Part shown: in pieces, positions 63,101 through 64,000 of the stretch
Numbering within the stretch: position 1 is the stretch's first letter
How the letters are laid out: each line of letters starts with the position of its first letter
Source: Halichoerus grypus
Taxonomy: Eukaryota > Chordata > Mammalia > Carnivora > Phocidae
DNA: 64,000 nucleotides
Assembly: GCF_964656455.1 (NCBI RefSeq)
Contig: NC_135714.1
Coordinates: 56,693,850-56,757,849 of the forward strand
Reading direction: 5' to 3'
Notes under the pieces: generated by a model
Told to the model about the DNA's origin: nothing
Database searches by the model: none
The model's input: the letters and a program-made list of their open reading frames with translations, nothing else
Program-made: the position numbers and the translations under genes

Positions 63101-63854
63101 TTAGAAACTATAATGCATTTTCAAATATTACACATACACAGAATTCCTTGAAGAGGATCAAAGATCTTAGCTGACTTCATGCATCATTGATATGGTATAT
63201 TATGCTCTCAAAAACAATAAATCTTTGAAGTCTGGGGGGAAAAAATACTCTGTGATGGACTACAGCTTCCATTTGCATTATATATATATATATATTTTAA
63301 GATTTTTTAAAAAATTTATTTGACACAGACAGAGAGGGAACACAAGCAGGGCGAGTGGGAGAGGGAGAAGAGGGCATCCTGCGGAGAAGGGAGCCCGACA
63401 GGGGACCGATCACAGGACCCTGGGATCATGACCTGAGCTGAAAGCAGACACCCAACCACTGAGCCACCCAAGTGCCCCTCATTTGTGTTATCTTTTAACA
63501 ATGAAAAAATTTCTAATTTCAAGCAATTCTCTCCAGATCTTGGTTTTCAAAAAAGCAGGGAGGGATAATTGAAAAATTATGATTTTTCTTTTATGAGGTT
63601 CTTGATTTCTTGCCCATTCCAATTCAATGTTATATGCCCCATTTGAGCTCAGATTGGTGCCTCTTTGATTCTACCCTTACTCCTCAACATGTTTACCAAC
63701 TCTGTTCTTCACCTGTTGTAGAACTTTTAAAAACGGTAATGGAAAATCAAACTAGTAAGAGTTCTTATAAGTGATGGCACCACTGGAAGGTCTTACCTCT
63801 TTCTAGAGCACGCACAAATGCTACAGCAAGCAGAAGAACCAGGATCACCTTCAT
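27155..63854 (-). CDS. GC: Vitamin D-binding protein (Gc-globulin), spliced CDS of 12 coding exons
   Basis: Secreted plasma carrier of vitamin D sterols and scavenger of monomeric actin; albumin family, made mainly in liver. Joining the exons at 63854-63797, 52084-52015, 51407-51275, 50029-49818, 48684-48552, 48225-48131, 44765-44636, 35827-35625, 34895-34766, 34305-34208, 32383-32251 and 27184-27155 gives 1,425 nt with no internal stop: 474 residues, the human length. Residues 1-16 are a signal peptide ([16 protein letters not shown]) cleaved before LERG. Paired cysteines typical of the family occur in exons 3, 4, 5, 7, 8, 9 and 11. From recollection of the human structure, the three sterol hydrogen-bonding residues (mature Tyr32, Ser76, Met107) are present here as precursor Y48, S92 and M123. 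The N-glycosylation sequon at N288 (NLS) is kept. All introns look GT-AG except intron 3, which begins GC. The gene appears functional; nothing is broken. Confidence 0.98.
28070..28453 (+). pseudogene. Possible processed retrocopy of an mRNA 3' end
   Basis: The segment ends ATAATAAAAATTCTG ... GCAACTC followed by a run of 13 A. An AATAAA about 20 nt before a pure A run looks like a reverse-transcribed polyadenylated mRNA tail. I do not recognise the parent gene, no coding part is visible, the left end is a guess, and I found no clear flanking duplication. Confidence 0.35.
29157..30101 (-). mobile_element. LINE-1 3' portion in GC intron 11
   Basis: Minus-strand L1: 3' UTR at the left, then ORF2 C-terminal wording (AATATTCCATTGTGTATATA, TTGCATTCCCACCAACAG). 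Flanked by near-identical 16-bp repeats, CTTGCCTAACTTTTAA (29141-29156) and CTTGGCTAACTTTTAA (30102-30117). Same strand as GC. Confidence 0.85.
31820..32014 (-). mobile_element. CanSINE in GC intron 11
   Basis: Minus-strand copy (same strand as GC) with a poly(T) start, AGATTTTATTTATTTGACAG, and the head GAGCCACCCAGGCGCCCC at the right. The flanks GCAGTGTATTTT and GAAGTGTACTTT are imperfect. Confidence 0.9.
32251..32383 (-). CDS. GC: GC exon 11
   Basis: 133 nt, residues 421-465. It encodes [20 protein letters not shown], then [20 protein letters not shown]. This is the region of the human Gc polymorphisms: D432 is kept, and the residue aligned with human Thr/Lys436 is valine. The acceptor is TTTCAG|A and the donor GAG|GTAAGA. 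Confidence 0.96.
32384..34207 (-). other. GC: GC intron 10
   Basis: 1.8-kb GT-AG intron with no recognised young repeat. The + strand carries a 165-codon open frame at 32820-33317, which I treat as chance. Confidence 0.8.
34208..34305 (-). CDS. GC: GC exon 10
   Basis: 98 nt, residues 389-420 and two bases of 421, the same length as albumin's 98-nt exon. It encodes [20 protein letters not shown] and [12 protein letters not shown], the start of domain III. The acceptor is TTACAG|GGC and the donor AA|GTAAGG. Confidence 0.96.
34306..34765 (-). other. GC: GC intron 9
   Basis: 460-bp GT-AG intron, two thirds of which is an ancient hAT-like DNA transposon remnant (34415-34725). No gene. Confidence 0.8.
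34415..34725 (+). mobile_element. Ancient DNA transposon remnant (hAT-Charlie-like)
   Basis: Recognised by mammal-wide wording such as GGCCAGATAGTAAATATTTT, TACTCAACTCTGCC and GATTTGGCCCATGAGC. No coding capacity; the exact family name is uncertain. It lies in GC intron 9. Confidence 0.6.
34766..34895 (-). CDS. GC: GC exon 9
   Basis: 130 nt, residues 345-388. It encodes [20 protein letters not shown], then [20 protein letters not shown] and NAQ, strongly like human. This is the domain II/III junction, which in the family contributes to actin binding. The acceptor is TGCCAG|G and the donor CAG|GTACCC. Confidence 0.97.
34896..35624 (-). other. GC: GC intron 8
   Basis: 729-bp GT-AG intron, AT-rich, with a TATATA-rich patch at about 35145-35175. 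No gene or classified repeat. Confidence 0.85.
35625..35827 (-). CDS. GC: GC exon 8
   Basis: 203 nt, residues 278-344 and two bases of 345. It begins [19 protein letters not shown], with the N288 glycosylation sequon, then [17 protein letters not shown]. The following segment ([20 protein letters not shown]) is the part most different from human. The acceptor is TTATAG|CTG and the donor CA|GTAAGT. Confidence 0.96.
35896..36617 (+). mobile_element. 5'-truncated LINE-1 3' end in GC intron 7
   Basis: Begins within the end of ORF2 (wording parallel to 43215 onward of the full-length copy) and continues through the G-rich 3' UTR to an A-rich tail. Flanked by a perfect 15-bp target-site duplication, AAAAATAAGGCTTAG, at 35881-35895 and 36618-36632. 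Same orientation as the full-length L1 that starts 205 bp further on. Confidence 0.93.
36803..36821. repeat. Left target-site duplication of the full-length L1
   Basis: 19 bp, TCAAATTCATATCTGCTTA, identical to 44000-44018 on the other side of the L1. The two copies mark the insertion site. Confidence 0.95.
36822..38695 (+). promoter_or_regulatory. L1 5' UTR and internal promoter region
   Basis: About 1.9 kb before ORF1. The first kilobase is GC- and CpG-rich with an AAGATGGCGG motif near the start, a typical YY1-type element at L1 5' ends. The second part is T-rich, with repeated TTTTTCTTTTT tracts at about 37910-38620. It is complete at the 5' end, so transcription from it is conceivable, antisense to GC. 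Confidence 0.8.
38696..39592 (+). pseudogene. L1 ORF1 (RNA-binding chaperone), nonsense mutation
   Basis: ORF1p coats L1 RNA as a coiled-coil trimer. The frame opens [14 protein letters not shown]; a coiled-coil-like heptad region covers roughly residues 40-125, and the RRM begins near [12 protein letters not shown] (132-143). An in-frame TAA at 39470-39472 ends the open part after 258 residues, at QPRIL. The same frame continues past the stop with recognisable C-terminal-domain sequence ([15 protein letters not shown]) to the natural stop at 39590-39592, 298 sense-length codons in all. Without that C-terminal segment the protein should be defective. Confidence 0.9.
39674..43490 (+). pseudogene. 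L1 ORF2 (endonuclease-reverse transcriptase), one frameshift
   Basis: The EN domain is complete: LNVNGLN, QETH (E42), VGDFNTPL and SDHNAL are all present. The reading frame shifts at about 41251-41253: GGG where the family frame requires GG, after AAAAA. This gives a frame ending at 41320 and a second open frame that runs to 43490. The RT part is in the second frame, with [13 protein letters not shown] and the catalytic FADD at 41769-41780; the C-terminal cysteine motif [18 protein letters not shown] starts at 43059. Joint length is about 1,270 codons, close to the human 1,275. Only this lesion is evident. Confidence 0.92.
44000..44018. repeat. Right target-site duplication of the full-length L1
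   Basis: Exact second copy of the 19-bp duplication, directly after the A-rich L1 tail. Confidence 0.95.
44194..44308 (+). mobile_element. Short CanSINE of a different subfamily
   Basis: Plus-strand SINE with head GGGGCGCCTGGCTGGCTCAG and body GGTAGAGCGTGTGGCTCTTG, followed by GTAGAGATTACC and an A-rich tail. It lacks the CT-rich middle of the other copies. The tRNA-like A box (TGGCTCAGTTGG) is well kept. Confidence 0.85.
44410..44615 (+). repeat. MIR element next to GC exon 7
   Basis: Plus-strand MIR: GGCCACTTCCTAGTTGTAAG, ATCTATAAAATGGGGTTAAC and GAGTGCCTGCCACTCAGTA. It ends about 20 bp from the exon 7 splice donor. Confidence 0.7.
44636..44765 (-). CDS. GC: GC exon 7
   Basis: 130 nt, residues 234-277. 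It encodes [20 protein letters not shown], then the [14 protein letters not shown] cysteine cluster of domain II. The acceptor is GTTTAG|C and the donor GAG|GTAAGA. An old MIR element ends about 20 bp beyond the donor. Confidence 0.96.
45335..47070 (-). mobile_element. Old LINE-1 (L1M-like) in GC intron 6, split by a SINE
   Basis: Minus-strand L1 3' UTR (TTGTGGCAAAACGCATAACC) followed by diverged ORF2 sequence such as ATATTCCATTCTATATATAT and GCTATTATGAATAATGCTGC, with no open frame left. A CanSINE sits inside it at about 45436-45570, so the L1 was there first. Confidence 0.8.
45436..45570 (+). mobile_element. 5'-truncated CanSINE nested in an L1
   Basis: Starts mid-element (CCTGGGATCGAGCCTCGCAT), runs through the CT-rich part and CAAATAAATAAAATC to a poly(A) run. 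It interrupts old L1 sequence on both sides. Confidence 0.88.
48131..48225 (-). CDS. GC: GC exon 6
   Basis: 95 nt, residues 203-233 and two bases of 234; too short to stand out as an open frame. It encodes [20 protein letters not shown] and [11 protein letters not shown], the start of domain II. The acceptor is TCCTAG|AGA and the donor AG|GTAAAG. Phase fits both neighbours. Confidence 0.95.
48226..48551 (-). other. GC: GC intron 5
   Basis: 326-bp GT-AG intron. It has an A-rich/CAAA-rich stretch at 48293-48350 and no gene. Confidence 0.85.
48552..48684 (-). CDS. GC: GC exon 5
   Basis: 133 nt, residues 158-202. It encodes [20 protein letters not shown], then [20 protein letters not shown] and TE, nearly identical to human. 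It completes most of domain I. The acceptor is CCACAG|A and the donor GAG|GTAGGT. Confidence 0.97.
48685..49817 (-). other. GC: GC intron 4
   Basis: 1,133-bp GT-AG intron, AT-rich, with no recognised repeat or gene. Confidence 0.8.
49818..50029 (-). CDS. GC: GC exon 4
   Basis: 212 nt, residues 88-157 and two bases of 158, the same length as albumin exon 4. It begins [20 protein letters not shown] and ends [13 protein letters not shown]. It holds S92 and M123, the mature Ser76 and Met107 of the vitamin D pocket, and the AECC paired cysteine. The acceptor is TTCTAG|ACC and the donor CA|GTAAGC. Confidence 0.97.
50030..51274 (-). other. GC: GC intron 3 (GC-AG type)
   Basis: 1,245-bp intron starting GCAGGT and ending TTCTAG. 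It has low-complexity T and A runs around 50275-50395 (in + coordinates) but no gene or clear young repeat. Confidence 0.8.
51275..51407 (-). CDS. GC: GC exon 3, ending at a GC splice donor
   Basis: 133 nt, residues 43-87, the same length as albumin exon 3. It encodes [16 protein letters not shown] and later [16 protein letters not shown], and contains Y48 (mature Tyr32), a sterol contact. The acceptor is CCTCAG|ATC. The donor is non-canonical: the exon ends CGCAGG and the intron begins GCAGGT. Only this boundary keeps phase with exon 4, which starts ACC TCA. The GT four bases further on would shift the frame. Confidence 0.95.
51408..52014 (-). other. GC: GC intron 2
   Basis: 607-bp GT-AG intron with no gene. 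The stretch at about 51590-51800 (+ strand) has LTR-like wording with an AATAAA near its end, but I cannot assign it to a named family. Confidence 0.8.
52015..52084 (-). CDS. GC: GC exon 2
   Basis: 70 nt, residues 20-42 and two bases of 43. It encodes [20 protein letters not shown], then TSL, close to human RDYEKNKVCKEFSHLGKEDF. The acceptor is TTCCTAG|GCC and the donor TT|GTAAGT; phase continues from exon 1 and into exon 3. It holds the first cysteine of domain I. Confidence 0.96.
53227..53415 (+). mobile_element. CanSINE in GC intron 1
   Basis: Plus-strand copy: GGTACCTGGGTGGCTCATTC head, GTGATCTCTGTCAAATAAAT tail side, then 15-16 A. Short imperfect flanks (CTAGAGAG and CTAGAGAA). Confidence 0.9.
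53506..53523. repeat. Poly(G) run of 18
   Basis: 18 consecutive G on the plus strand in GC intron 1, hence C18 in the GC pre-mRNA. A shorter run of 12 G is at 16999-17010. Confidence 0.9.
56160..56310 (+). repeat. L2-like fragment
   Basis: CTGTACTGGGTATTGGGTTC and CCCTCATGGAACTTTCAATC with TAGTGGGGATAGACAATCAG are typical ancient L2-type wording. Similar pieces occur at about 1170-1245, 3890-3980, 27560-27960, 59000-59450 and 60010-60130. Confidence 0.5.
57741..57762 (+). mobile_element. Minimal poly(A) insertion with target-site duplication
   Basis: CCTG followed by an A tract sits between two copies of AAGTCCTA (57733-57740 and 57763-57770). This looks like a retrotransposition event in which little more than the tail was inserted. 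Confidence 0.5.
58325..58830 (+). mobile_element. Old LTR-like element in GC intron 1
   Basis: Shows wording such as TTCTATTGCTACTGTGACCA, CTTCCAGCTTCTAGAGGTGG, CACCCAGATAATCTGGCATT and a CTTACCATA end, typical of old mammalian LTR-type repeats. Diverged; no genes left. Confidence 0.5.
59615..59790 (+). repeat. MIR element in GC intron 1
   Basis: TTCTGATTCTGCCACTTACT followed by CTTAGATAAGCCACTGACT and AAAGTGGGAATGATAATG fits the MIR core in plus orientation. Confidence 0.6.
63281..63296. repeat. (TA)n microsatellite
   Basis: TATATATATATATATA at the tail end of the CanSINE in GC intron 1. Confidence 0.9.
63281..63479 (-). mobile_element. CanSINE near the GC promoter
   Basis: Minus-strand copy with a (TA)n start and the head GAGCCACCCAAGTGCCCC at the right. 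The flanks CATTTGCATTA (63270-63280) and CATTTGTGTTA (63480-63490) differ by one base. It lies in intron 1 about 320 bp inside exon 1. Confidence 0.9.
63797..63854 (-). CDS. GC: GC exon 1 (coding part)
   Basis: 58 coding nt: residues 1-19 and the first base of codon 20. It encodes the signal peptide and the start of the mature chain (LER). The donor is GAAAGAG|GTAAGA, with intron 1 starting at 63796. Human GC starts [20 protein letters not shown], which matches closely. Confidence 0.96.
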
Positions 63855-63968
63855 TTTTCTGCCAGCAAGTTCTGCAACACCCCGTCTCCTGTACGTGACC
63901 CAGTACAAAGTAGCAGCCCAAAGTAACCAATTTCTTTTTACTAAGATTCCTGACTGTGAACTAATCAA
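63855..63968 (-). other. GC: GC 5' leader with an open in-frame upstream extension
   Basis: Sequence just 5' of the annotated ATG. The base at -3 is A, a good initiation context for the ATG at 63854. The same frame stays open upstream for 38 codons to another ATG at 63968; its last residues before the normal Met read AELAGRK. As I recall, a longer human isoform ends similarly (ARLSGRK) before the same Met. The start at 63854 is chosen because it begins a perfect signal peptide. The transcription start cannot be seen, so how much of this stretch is transcribed is unknown. Confidence 0.5.
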
Positions 63969-63977
63969 TTATTAATC
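63964..63977 (-). promoter_or_regulatory. Candidate HNF1 binding site upstream of GC
   Basis: On the minus strand this reads GATTAATAATTGAT, a near-palindrome matching 11 of the 13 specified bases of the HNF1 consensus GGTTAATNATTAAC. It lies about 110 bp upstream of the GC start codon. HNF1 factors are established activators of GC and other albumin-family genes in liver, so position and sequence both fit. There is no convincing TATA box in the 145 bp visible. Confidence 0.5.
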
Positions 63978-64000
63978 TCTACACAGAAGCAAGGGCAGTC

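Larger units (their letters stand above)
52085..63796 (-). other. GC: GC intron 1
   Basis: 11.7-kb GT-AG intron. It holds CanSINEs at 53227-53415 and 63281-63479, an 18-G run at 53506-53523, a near-direct repeat pair (54214 and 55565), L2-like pieces around 56160-56310 and 59000-59450, an old LTR-like element at about 58325-58830, MIR at about 59615-59790, and a poly(A) mini-insertion at 57741-57762. I see no coding exon other than those of GC. Confidence 0.85.

Overview
This is an ordinary mammalian nuclear locus. Its one protein-coding gene is GC, the vitamin D-binding protein (Gc-globulin) of the albumin family, on the minus strand. All twelve coding exons can be placed by splice sites, reading phase and protein similarity. 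They join into one uninterrupted 1,425-nt coding sequence (474 codons plus stop), the length of the human precursor. A thirteenth, non-coding exon carries the 3' UTR and an AATAAA signal. The gene runs from the ATG at 63854 to a poly(A) site near 24745, and about 145 bp of upstream sequence lies before the right edge of the window.

The organism is a carnivoran. The window holds many tRNA-Lys-type CanSINEs on both strands, and young L1s of carnivore type. The CanSINE wording (GGGCGCCTGGGTGGCTCAG head, AAATAAAATC tail, no dog-type SINEC_Cf head) suggests an arctoid caniform such as a bear, seal or mustelid rather than a dog or cat. That placement is inference.

Layout: 1-24744 is the flank downstream of GC. 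It holds only repeats (L2/MIR relics, a short L1 3' end, eight CanSINEs, old LTR-like elements, a large old L1 mosaic at about 13-16 kb), one CpG-rich non-repeat patch at about 19.13-19.67 kb, and a 41-bp perfect inverted repeat near the left edge. 24745-63854 is GC. Intron 7 carries two L1s in the + orientation, antisense to GC: a 5'-truncated copy (35896-36617, 15-bp target-site duplication) and a full-length 7.2-kb copy (36822-43999, perfect 19-bp duplication). The full-length copy is disabled by only two visible lesions, a nonsense codon in ORF1 and a one-base frameshift in ORF2. Intron 6 holds an old L1 with a CanSINE inside it. Intron 1 is 11.7 kb and mostly unique or ancient repeat sequence.

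The points most worth checking are a non-canonical GC-AG intron (intron 3), the nearly intact L1 in intron 7, the CpG-rich patch about 5 kb beyond the GC poly(A) site, an open in-frame extension upstream of the GC start codon, the 41-bp inverted repeat, and a possible 3'-end retrocopy in intron 11. I found no undescribed multi-gene system, no CRISPR array and no non-transposon gene other than GC.
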